Assembly: GCF_900107925.1 (NCBI RefSeq)
Contig: NZ_FNUJ01000001.1
Coordinates: 1,240,001-1,304,000 of the forward strand
Length of the DNA stretch: 64,000 nucleotides
Source: Amycolatopsis pretoriensis
Lineage (GTDB): Bacteria; Actinomycetota; Actinomycetes; Mycobacteriales; Pseudonocardiaceae
Reading direction: 5' to 3'
The number at the start of each line of letters is the position of its first letter. Position 1 is the stretch's first letter. Below the pieces are notes generated by a model, which saw nothing but the letters and a program-made list of their open reading frames with translations, did no database searches and was not told the DNA's origin. A program made the position numbers and the translations under genes. Shown one piece after another: positions 33,638 through 40,783 of this stretch.

Positions 33638-34074
33638 GATTCCCCCAGGCGGCCACCGGCGACGTCGACGACGAAGCTGTGGCCGCACTCGGGGCAGGCG
33701 ACGCCCGCCCTGGTGTGGCCTTCGCTGTTGATCCGGCGGTACATGTCCTGCAGGAACGCCAGGTCCGAGGCGAACAGGTTCTCGATGACCCCGGCGTGCA
33801 CGTCGGTGATGTCGCCGATCCGGGTGACGACCCGGGCCAGCAGCACCACCGTGAGGAACGCCGAGTTCTCCCGCACCCGGTCGTCGCGCAGCGGGACGAG
33901 CTCGTCCCGGGCGGTGGCCAGGCGCATCACCCCGGAGTGGTGCACCTTGCCCTCGTCGTCGACGTACCCGCGCGGGAGCTCGAACGCGAACTCCGTGCGC
34001 AGCTTCGGCCGCTCGGTGCGCGGTTCGTCCGAAGCAACGGGAGCTTCCGGCGCCGACGCCATCACCCTGCGCAT
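33634..34074 (-). CDS. eCIS tail assembly-like protein with C-terminal zinc knuckle
   Basis: Protein of 146 residues found after the tube gene in actinobacterial eCIS operons. Core phrases: KLRTEFAFELPRGYVDDEGK, VMRLATARDELVPLRDDRVR and FLTVVLLARVVTRIGDITDV. It ends with a CxxC (VACPECGHSFVVDVAGG) that may be half of a zinc site. It probably helps tube or baseplate assembly, by analogy with phage tail-assembly chaperones. The ATG at 34074 lies 4 bases after the tube stop; ATG 34062 is an alternative. Confidence 0.82.
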   Translation of the reverse strand: MRRVMASAPEAPVASDEPRTERPKLRTEFAFELPRGYVDDEGKVHHSGVMRLATARDELVPLRDDRVRENSAFLTVVLLARVVTRIGDITDVHAGVIENLFASDLAFLQDMYRRINSEGHTRAGVACPECGHSFVVDVAGGRLGES

Positions 34075-34078
34075 CGGC

Positions 34079-34522
34079 TCACTCGACTTCCATCTGCTCG
34101 TAGGTGATGACGAGCTTTTCGGTGAGCACGCTCGTGTCACCGGCCTTCAGCGAGCCGATCTCCAGGCTCTTCGGCCACGCGTTGGTGAGCTTGTAGCGCT
34201 TGAGCGCGGTGCCCTCGTAGTCGTAGACGATGATCGCGCCGCCCTTGCGGGCCGTGGTCATCTTGCCGAAGTGGGCGTCCTTGACCCACTTCTCGAAGCT
34301 GTTGTCCTCGGTCAGGCCGCGGGTCAGCGTTACCTCGCCCGCCTTGGGGCGGCCGGGCAGCTTCTTGATGACGTACTTGCCGTCCACGGTGTTCTGCTTG
34401 AGCTCGATGACGTCCTGCTCCATCTTGAGGCCGGAGACCTCGGAGATCTGCTTGATCTGGACGCCGTCGATCTCAAGCCCGAAGGAGTGGCCTACCGCCT
34501 TGTCGAGATCGGGAAGTGCCAT
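34079..34522 (-). CDS. eCIS main inner tube protein (Afp1-like)
   Basis: T4 gp19-like tube protein of 147 residues. Family marks are GHSFGLEIDGVQIKQISEVS, GLKMEQDVIELKQNTVDGKY, KLPGRPKAGEVTLTRGLTED and FEKWVKDA. As the gene directly after the sheath it should be the major stacked ring of the inner tube, through which cargo is delivered. Spacing to the sheath gene is 18 bases with a GAAGGGACTCC-like leader. Confidence 0.94.
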   Translation of the reverse strand: MALPDLDKAVGHSFGLEIDGVQIKQISEVSGLKMEQDVIELKQNTVDGKYVIKKLPGRPKAGEVTLTRGLTEDNSFEKWVKDAHFGKMTTARKGGAIIVYDYEGTALKRYKLTNAWPKSLEIGSLKAGDTSVLTEKLVITYEQMEVE

Positions 34523-34540
34523 GTCTGTGGAGTCCCTTCA

Positions 34541-36094
34541 CTACTCGTTGACCAGGCTGGTGCCACCGGACATCTGGGCCAGCCGGAAGATCACGAACTC
34601 CGCCGGTTTCACCGGGGCGATCCCCACTTCGCAGATCACCTGGCCGAGGTCGATCCCCTCGGCCGGGTTGGTTTCGCGGTCGCACTTGACGAAGAAGGCC
34701 TCGTCGGGGGTGAGCCCGAACAACGCGCCCTTGCGCCACTCCATGACCAGGAACGCGCTGATCGTGCGCCGGATCCGCGCCCACAGCGCGTCGTCGTTCG
34801 GCTCGAACACGACCCACTGCGTGCCGCCGAGGATCGACTCCTCGAGGTAGTTGAACAGCCGCCGGACGTTGAGGTAGCGCCACGCCGGGTCGCTCGAGAG
34901 CGTCCGCGCGCCCCAGACCCGGATGCCCTTGCCGGAGAACGACCGCACGCAGTTGACGCCGATCGGGTTGAGCAGTTCCTGCTCGGCCTTGGTCAGGTGC
35001 GTCTGCAGGGCCAGGGCGCCGCGGACGACCTCGTTGGCCGGTGCTTTGTGGACACCGCGGGTGGCGTCGGTGCGGGCCCACACGCCGGCCATGTGCCCGC
35101 TCGGCGGGATGAACGTGTTCGTCCCGGTCGCGGGGTCGAGGACCTGGACCCAGGGGTAGTACAGCGCGGCGTACTTCGAGTCGTAGCCGGCCGCGTCCAT
35201 CCGCCAGCCACGGATCTCCTGGGGGTTGAGGCCGGGCGGCGGGTCGATGATCGCCATCCGGTCGCCCATCAGCTCGCAGTGGGCGATCATCGCCAGCTGC
35301 ACGGCCTTGACCGTGTCGAGGTCCAGCAGCTCGCGCTGGTAGGCGGCCATCAGGTCCGGCGCGGCGACCATGGTGATCTCGTCGATCGCCTCGAGGCCGC
35401 CGAACCCGGTGCGGTCGGCGACGTCGCCGACGTAGTCGCCGGCCCCGACCCGACGCGGCACCGGCGGCTCCTGCGGTTCCTTGGGCGGTTCGGTGAGCGT
35501 CGCGGTGCCCTTCTCGGGCTTGGTGACCGCGCCGCCGGTCGAGGCCTCTTCGACGGTGACGAAGCTGGACTTCTCCCGCAGCGCCGTGACGACGTTCTCC
35601 TTGGTGCGCTTGGTCGTCACGTTGTGGGTCTCGACGATCTTGCCGTCCTGCTTGACGAGCACGGTGAACCGGTCTTCGGCGGGGTTGTCGCCGGTCGGCT
35701 CGGCCACCTCGACGGTGATCTCGCCGGCCTGCTTGCCCTCCGGCAGCTCCTTCGCGACGAAGCGGTAGCCGCCGAGCACGGCCTGGCGCGCGGTGAGCTG
35801 CTTGGGCGTGGAGCCGTTGTCCTGGGCCCGCGATCCGCCGACGCGGACGATGTAGCAGTTGGTGCCGCCGTTGAGGAAGTAGCCGTAGACGGACTGGGCC
35901 AGGTAGCAGCCTTCGACGAAGTCACCGAAGGTCTGGGTGAACTGGCCCCAGTTGGACACCAGCGTCGGGGTGTTGAAGGGGCCGTCCGCCGCGAAGCCGA
36001 CGAAGGCGGCGACGGCGGTGCCCACGCCCTCGATCGGCCGTGCGCCCGCCTCGATCTCCTCGACGTACACCCCCGGCGTGAGATAGGTGGGCAT
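34541..36094 (-). CDS. eCIS contractile sheath protein
   Basis: Phage-type contractile sheath subunit, 517 residues. It starts TYLTPGVYVEEIEAGARPIE followed by GVGTAVAAFVGFA, the classic N-terminus of eCIS and phage sheath proteins. A variable surface domain lies at about 130-235. The conserved C-terminal half includes LLDLDTVKAVQLAMIAHCEL, PPSGHMAGVWARTDATRGVH, KAPANEVVRGA, GIRVWGARTLSSDPAWRYLN and ending GIAPVKPAEFVIFRLAQMSG. GGGAGG precedes the ATG at 36094. It heads the main structural operon; a double palindrome lies in the 190-base gap to the divergent effector gene. Confidence 0.96.
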   Translation of the reverse strand: MPTYLTPGVYVEEIEAGARPIEGVGTAVAAFVGFAADGPFNTPTLVSNWGQFTQTFGDFVEGCYLAQSVYGYFLNGGTNCYIVRVGGSRAQDNGSTPKQLTARQAVLGGYRFVAKELPEGKQAGEITVEVAEPTGDNPAEDRFTVLVKQDGKIVETHNVTTKRTKENVVTALREKSSFVTVEEASTGGAVTKPEKGTATLTEPPKEPQEPPVPRRVGAGDYVGDVADRTGFGGLEAIDEITMVAAPDLMAAYQRELLDLDTVKAVQLAMIAHCELMGDRMAIIDPPPGLNPQEIRGWRMDAAGYDSKYAALYYPWVQVLDPATGTNTFIPPSGHMAGVWARTDATRGVHKAPANEVVRGALALQTHLTKAEQELLNPIGVNCVRSFSGKGIRVWGARTLSSDPAWRYLNVRRLFNYLEESILGGTQWVVFEPNDDALWARIRRTISAFLVMEWRKGALFGLTPDEAFFVKCDRETNPAEGIDLGQVICEVGIAPVKPAEFVIFRLAQMSGGTSLVNE

Positions 36095-36197
36095 GCGGGC
36101 CTCCCTTGTCGACGCACAAGTCTTGACATCGCCGATCGTGCTGCCCGCGCGCCGGCCGCGGTACGACCGCACGGATAGGCCGGCGGGAACCGATCTC

Positions 36198-36211
36198 TGC
36201 CCTTAAAGGCA
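36198..36211. promoter_or_regulatory. Degenerate palindrome beside palindrome 2
   Basis: TGCCCTTAAAGGCA has the same 14-bp length and TGCC/GGCA ends as the eCIS palindrome but a TTAA-like centre with one mismatch. It lies two bases from the full site at 36214, so the divergent sheath/effector promoter region appears to carry a doubled site. Confidence 0.45.
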
Positions 36212-36213
36212 GC

Positions 36214-36227
36214 TGCCCGTTCGGGCA
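36214..36227. promoter_or_regulatory. eCIS-locus palindrome 2, TGCCCG-TT-CGGGCA
   Basis: 14-bp palindrome in the divergent gap between the sheath gene (start 36094) and the effector gene (start 36285). It is 120 bases from the sheath ATG and 58 from the effector ATG, so one site could control both directions. Confidence 0.7.
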
Positions 36228-36284
36228 CGCGGGGCCGCCCGTCCGGCCGTTGGCAACCCGCCGCCGCAAGTCGAGAGTGGATCC

Positions 36285-39200
36285 ATGGCAACGCGGCGGG
36301 ACCAGGCGCCACGGGAACCGTCCGCGCAGCCCGCGCGAACGGCCGGGCCCGCGCGCCGGACGTCGCCGCCGGCGTTGCTGCGCCTGCAGGCCTCCGCGGG
36401 CAACGCCGCGGTGTCGGGACTGGTCGCGCTGCAGCGGCAGGGCTGTCCCGCTCCCCCGGTCGCGCCCGCCGGTGTCACGCCCGCGTCCGACCCGAAGTTC
36501 CGGTCGCTGACCAAGGACGTCGGCGCGCGGGCCGGCACGGCGAAGGCACACCCGCCCGCCGGCGCGGAGGTCAAGAAGGCGCAGGACGCCGCCGTGGCGC
36601 CCGCCGACGACAAGGACGCGCAGGCCAAGGCCGCCCAGGCGGACAAGATGGCGGCGGCGAAACCGGCGGGGTTCGACAAGGCGGGGTTCATCGCCGCGGT
36701 GAACGCCGCCATCGCCAAGCAGGCCCCGAAGAACCTCGACGAAGCCGACAAGTTCGCCGCCTCCGGCAAGGCCGACCAGGTCAAGACCGAGGTGCTGGGC
36801 AAGGTCACCAGTGGCAAGGACGCCTCGGCCAAGGACGTCACCGATCGGACGAAGGAGGCGCCGGACCCCAGCCGGGCGGTGGAGAAGCCGGTCACCCCGC
36901 TGCCGCCGGCCCCGGCCCCGCCCGCGCTGGCGCCGCCGGACCCGCGCAAGGCCACGCCGGACAAGGCCCCGGCCGAGCAGACCGACCTGCGCGCCGACCA
37001 GTGCGAGACGCACGGGGCGATGGCCGCGGCGGGCGTCACCGAGCAGCAGCTGGCGCAGTCCAACGAGCCGGAGTTCACCGGCGCGCTGGCGGCGAAGCAG
37101 GAGGGCGAGCAGCACACGGCCTCGGCCCCGGCGGCGGTCCGCGAGTCCGAAGCCGGGCAGCTGGCCGCTGTCACCGGCGCGGCGCAGGCGTCGGGGCAGG
37201 CCGCGATGGCCGGCATGACGGGGGCGCGGTCGACGTCCGGGCAGCGGGGACAGGCGGCGAAGTCGGCCACGAAGGCGAAGGACGAGCAGGACCGGGCGCG
37301 GATCACCGGCGAGATCAAGGCGATCTTCGACGAGACCAAGACGAAGGTCGAGGGCGTGCTGGGCGCGCTCGACGACCAGGTGGCCAAGAAGTTCGAGGCG
37401 GGCGAGGCGCAGGCCAAGGCCGCGTTCACCGCCGACCACCAGGCCCGCATGAAGCGCTACAAGGACGAGCGCTACGACGGCATCAGCGGCGCGGCGCGCT
37501 GGGCGTACGACCTGTTCGCCGACCTGCCGGCGGAGGCGAACAACCTCTTCCTCGAGGCCAAGAAGGTCTACGAGGTGAAGATGCAGGGCGTCATCAGCGA
37601 GATCGCGGACTTCGTCGGCCAGCAGCTGGGCGAGGCGAAGCAGCTGATTTCCGACGGCCGTGCTCGCGTGAAGCAGAAGGTCGAGTCGCAGTCGCCGGCG
37701 TTGCGCAAGATCGCGGGCGAGGCGGCCAAGGAGTTCGGCGGCCAGTTCGACGACCTGGAGAAGTCGGTCGACGAGAAGCAGCAGTCGCTGGTCGAGGACC
37801 TGGCCCAGAAGTACTCCGAGGCCCGCACCGCGGTCGACGAGGAGATCAAGACGCTGCAGGCGGAGAACAAGGGCCTGTGGAGCAAGGCGAAGGAGGCCGT
37901 CGGCGGCGCGATCGAGACGATCCTGGCGTTGAAGAACATGCTGCTCGGCGTCCTGTCCCGGGCGGCGAACGCGGTCGAGCTGATCATCAAGAAGCCGATC
38001 GAGTTCCTCGGCAACCTGGTCAACGCGGTGAAGACCGGAGTGGTGAACTTCGGCGCCAACATCGTCCAGCACCTGAAAGAGGGCCTGAAGGGGTGGCTGC
38101 TGGGCAATCTGGCGAGCGCGGGCATCGAGATCCCGGAAGCGCTGGACGCGAAGGGCATCTTGAAGATGGTCCTGTCGATCCTGGGCCTGACGTGGGCGAG
38201 CGTCCGGGCACGGATCCTGCGGTTCATCCCGGAGCCGGTGCTGGCCAAGCTGGAGCAGACCCTGGGCGTGGTCAAGATCCTGATCACCGAGGGCGTCCCG
38301 GGGCTGTGGCGGTGGGTCGTCGAAAAGCTCGGTGACCTCAAGGAGATGGTGCTCGGCCAGATCAAGGAATTCGTGATCGAGAAGATCGTCAAGGCGGGCA
38401 TCACCTGGATCATCTCCCTGCTGAACCCGGCGGCGGCGTTCATCAAGGCCTGCAAGGCGATCTACGACATCGTGATGTTCTTCGTGGAGAAGGCCTCGCA
38501 GATCAAGGAGTTCGTCGATTCGGTCCTGGACTCGGTGGAGTCGATCGCCCGGGGCGGCGCGGGTGCCGTGGCGGGGTTGATCGAGCGGACGCTCGGTCGG
38601 GCGTTGCCGATGGTGTTGGGGTTCTTGGCCAGTTTGCTGGGGCTGGGCGGGATTTCGGAGAAGATCAAGTCGGTGCTGGAGAAGGTCCAGGCCCCGGTGG
38701 GCAAGGTCGTCGACTCCGTGGTGGGGACGGTCGTCAAGGCCGGGAAGAAGATCTGGTCGAAGCTCAAGGGCGGCAAGAAGAAGACGGACGACGCGCACCC
38801 GGCCACCGCGCCGGTGGTCAAGACGCTTTCGATGCGTGGCCACAGTCATACGGTCACGTTCAAGCCCGGCGCCGCAGTCACCCTCGCGAGCAGCGAAGGC
38901 GGGCTTGTCGCCAAGGTGCTCGCTCGCCAGAACGCCATCAAGGACGATGACCCCAAGCCGACCGCAGAACTCGCGGCACTCCAGGACATCCTCGACAAGG
39001 CCCGGCGAAGCCAGGATTTGTACCGGAAGAAGGGCGTCGATGATCCGGAGTTCAGCCGTTCGTGTGAAGCAGTCATCGTCGCGATCTCGAGCTATGGCCA
39101 GAACTTCAACAAAGACGACATCGACCCCAAGCCGAAATCGACGGAAGAGGAGGGACGCTGGGAGAAATGGGACGGCATGGCTAAAGCGCTCGGCTTCCAG

Positions 39201-39383
39201 ACGACCAACTACAAGTCGCACGGCGCCCCCGTCTACCGCCAGGGCAGCAACCGGTATATTACCCCTGACGTCGACTCTCACATCGGAGGCGTGTGGAAAA
39301 TGGCGACCAGTGTGGCAAACCTCGGCTCGAAGAGGACTCGAATGGGAACCTACGACGCAAGCCTGAAGAAGATCGGCGACTGA
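36285..39383 (+). CDS. Candidate eCIS effector with polymorphic-toxin-like C-terminus
   Basis: Protein of 1032 residues. Residues 29-52 hold LLRLQASAGNAAVSGLVALQ, a motif related to one in the nearby DUF4157 protein. Residues 55-340 are Ala/Pro/Lys-rich and low in complexity. About 340-840 is almost entirely helical, with long amphipathic helices (AVELIIKKPIEFLGNLVNAV; AGITWIISLLNPAAAFIKAC; ALPMVLGFLASLLGLGG). From about 846 the base composition drops in GC and a globular domain follows, ending HGAPVYRQGSNRYITPDVDS, HIGGVWKMATSVANLGSKRT and GTYDASLKKIGD. That ending resembles toxin C-terminal domains of polymorphic toxins (I believe the Ntox21 type, from memory). The stop overlaps the next gene's ATG (TGATG). 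Confidence 0.85.
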   Translation: MATRRDQAPREPSAQPARTAGPARRTSPPALLRLQASAGNAAVSGLVALQRQGCPAPPVAPAGVTPASDPKFRSLTKDVGARAGTAKAHPPAGAEVKKAQDAAVAPADDKDAQAKAAQADKMAAAKPAGFDKAGFIAAVNAAIAKQAPKNLDEADKFAASGKADQVKTEVLGKVTSGKDASAKDVTDRTKEAPDPSRAVEKPVTPLPPAPAPPALAPPDPRKATPDKAPAEQTDLRADQCETHGAMAAAGVTEQQLAQSNEPEFTGALAAKQEGEQHTASAPAAVRESEAGQLAAVTGAAQASGQAAMAGMTGARSTSGQRGQAAKSATKAKDEQDRARITGEIKAIFDETKTKVEGVLGALDDQVAKKFEAGEAQAKAAFTADHQARMKRYKDERYDGISGAARWAYDLFADLPAEANNLFLEAKKVYEVKMQGVISEIADFVGQQLGEAKQLISDGRARVKQKVESQSPALRKIAGEAAKEFGGQFDDLEKSVDEKQQSLVEDLAQKYSEARTAVDEEIKTLQAENKGLWSKAKEAVGGAIETILALKNMLLGVLSRAANAVELIIKKPIEFLGNLVNAVKTGVVNFGANIVQHLKEGLKGWLLGNLASAGIEIPEALDAKGILKMVLSILGLTWASVRARILRFIPEPVLAKLEQTLGVVKILITEGVPGLWRWVVEKLGDLKEMVLGQIKEFVIEKIVKAGITWIISLLNPAAAFIKACKAIYDIVMFFVEKASQIKEFVDSVLDSVESIARGGAGAVAGLIERTLGRALPMVLGFLASLLGLGGISEKIKSVLEKVQAPVGKVVDSVVGTVVKAGKKIWSKLKGGKKKTDDAHPATAPVVKTLSMRGHSHTVTFKPGAAVTLASSEGGLVAKVLARQNAIKDDDPKPTAELAALQDILDKARRSQDLYRKKGVDDPEFSRSCEAVIVAISSYGQNFNKDDIDPKPKSTEEEGRWEKWDGMAKALGFQTTNYKSHGAPVYRQGSNRYITPDVDSHIGGVWKMATSVANLGSKRTRMGTYDASLKKIGD

Positions 39384-39892
39384 TGCCGGATTACGAGTGG
39401 CGGATCACCAAGTACAACCCCGCACAGAGGTCTGAAACGGGGAGCTTCACCGGAACAACTTGGTCGAGCGTCTGGGACATAGGAGAAAGCTTCGAAGACG
39501 AGTTGACGGTCGAAGAATATCTGCGAGTCGAGACGGCATATGCGGACGTCGCCACATCCCTGGCCGTCGAAAGCAACGCATACCAGCTCCACATATCCGA
39601 GCTTGAAAGCTTCGATGACAGCCAGGATGAACTCGCCAAGTTGGGACTACCGAAGATCTCGCGAAAGCTGCCGAAGCAGGACTCCGTGGTTTCGGTGACC
39701 GAGATCGGCGATCTGGTCCGGATCGCACTCCGCGAACTGGCCTGGTTCAAAATCCAGACACATTCGTTCTTCATCCACTTCGGACGCGACTTCTACATGT
39801 ACGCCGGCAGCGATGTGCCGTGCGAGCGCTCCAGGAAACTCGCGCGATCACGCGGGCTATTCGTCGAGGACTTCACGTCGCCGTATGCGTAA
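39383..39892 (+). CDS. Probable immunity protein for the eCIS effector
   Basis: Acidic, single-domain cytoplasmic protein of 169 residues with no membrane helix or signal. It begins MPDYEWRITKYNPAQRSETG and continues TTWSSVWDIGESFEDELTVE, a layout I associate with immunity proteins paired with polymorphic toxins; the exact Imm family is not identified. The ATG overlaps the effector stop as TGATG, the strongest contextual evidence for a toxin-immunity pair. Like the toxin domain it is visibly less GC-rich than its surroundings, so the two appear to have arrived together. It ends 26 bases from the convergent DUF4157 gene. Confidence 0.7.
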   Translation: MPDYEWRITKYNPAQRSETGSFTGTTWSSVWDIGESFEDELTVEEYLRVETAYADVATSLAVESNAYQLHISELESFDDSQDELAKLGLPKISRKLPKQDSVVSVTEIGDLVRIALRELAWFKIQTHSFFIHFGRDFYMYAGSDVPCERSRKLARSRGLFVEDFTSPYA

Positions 39893-39918
39893 TCGCCATC
39901 CACTCGCAGCTTGACGGA

Positions 39919-40680
39919 TCAGGAGGCCTCTTCTTCGGTTTCTTCCTCACGCTGCACGAACGTCTGCGCCATCTTCTCCTCTTCGCCTTCTTCGGCGGCA
40001 GGAGCCTCTTCCTCGCGCTGGACGGTCATCCGCTGCACCGACTCGTCGTGCGCAGAGCCGTCCTCGCACCGCTGGACCGCGGGACCGGCAGCGGAGATGG
40101 AAGCCGGCGCCGGCGCGGCCATCAACCGATCCGCGTTCGCCACCGCCTCGCGCTCGAAGCGGTCCGAAGGATCCGACACCTTCACCCCGCCCCCGGCGTC
40201 GGTCCCCTCCACCGGCCCACTCCGCTGCTGCACCACATGAGTCAGCTCATGCGCCAGCATGTGCTGCCCGCCCGCCGACGAAGGGTCGTACTTGTCGCGC
40301 TGGAACACGATGTTCGAGCCCACCGTGTACGCCTGTGCGTTCACCGATTTCGCCGACTCGTGCGCCGCGCCGTCGGTGTGGACCCGGACGTCGGAGAAGT
40401 CCTGGCCGAAGCGGGTTTCCATGTCCTCGCGCGTCGAGGTGTCCAACGGTGAACCGCCCGAGGAGACGACGTCGTGGACCGGGGAGCGCTCCTCCTCCAC
40501 CAGTGAACCCACGCTCGTGTTGCCCACCGCGCGCTGCAGGTCCAGGATGCCTGACGCGCCCAGCACGTCCGGGCGGCCGGCCGCGGCGGCGCGGCCGAGG
40601 ATGTCCGGGTCCTGGGCGTCCCGGTCACCCCGTGGCCGGACGCTCGGTTCGACCTCGTGTTCGTGGCTGTGCCCGCGCAT
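39919..40680 (-). CDS. DUF4157 protein, eCIS-associated
   Basis: Protein of 253 residues with the DUF4157 domain (about 70-140), the most common eCIS-associated accessory domain. It has SPLDTSTREDMETRFGQDFS, VRVHTDGAAHESAKSVNAQA and the metallopeptidase-like HELTHVVQQ with HExxH. Upstream, residues 42-66 read ASGILDLQRAVGNTSVGSLV, similar to the effector motif. The C-terminus has several VQR motifs and a very acidic tail (EEEAPAAEEGEEEKM). Whether it is a peptidase, cargo or processing factor is not known. GGAGGGAGC precedes the ATG. A palindrome lies 88 bases upstream. Confidence 0.92.
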   Translation of the reverse strand: MRGHSHEHEVEPSVRPRGDRDAQDPDILGRAAAAGRPDVLGASGILDLQRAVGNTSVGSLVEEERSPVHDVVSSGGSPLDTSTREDMETRFGQDFSDVRVHTDGAAHESAKSVNAQAYTVGSNIVFQRDKYDPSSAGGQHMLAHELTHVVQQRSGPVEGTDAGGGVKVSDPSDRFEREAVANADRLMAAPAPASISAAGPAVQRCEDGSAHDESVQRMTVQREEEAPAAEEGEEEKMAQTFVQREEETEEEAS

Positions 40681-40767
40681 GTCCGCTCCCTCCGCCGCCC
40701 GTTCAGCTTGCCGTGACGACGACCGCGGCACCAGATTGGCGTGCGCGGCCACTCGGGCAGGGAAAGC

Positions 40768-40781
40768 TGCCCGAACGGGCA
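40768..40781. promoter_or_regulatory. eCIS-locus palindrome 3, TGCCCG-AA-CGGGCA
   Basis: Symmetry extends to 40765-40784 (AGCTGCCCG-AA-CGGGCAGCT), making it the longest copy. It lies between the stop of the ATPase gene (40784) and the start of the DUF4157 gene (40680), about 88 bases upstream of the latter. Confidence 0.7.
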
Positions 40782-40783
40782 GC

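Noticed and set aside
36121..36160. TTGACA at 36123-36128 as a -35 box for the effector gene
   Set aside because: No -10-like hexamer occurs 16-19 bases downstream, and the sequence there is almost pure GC.
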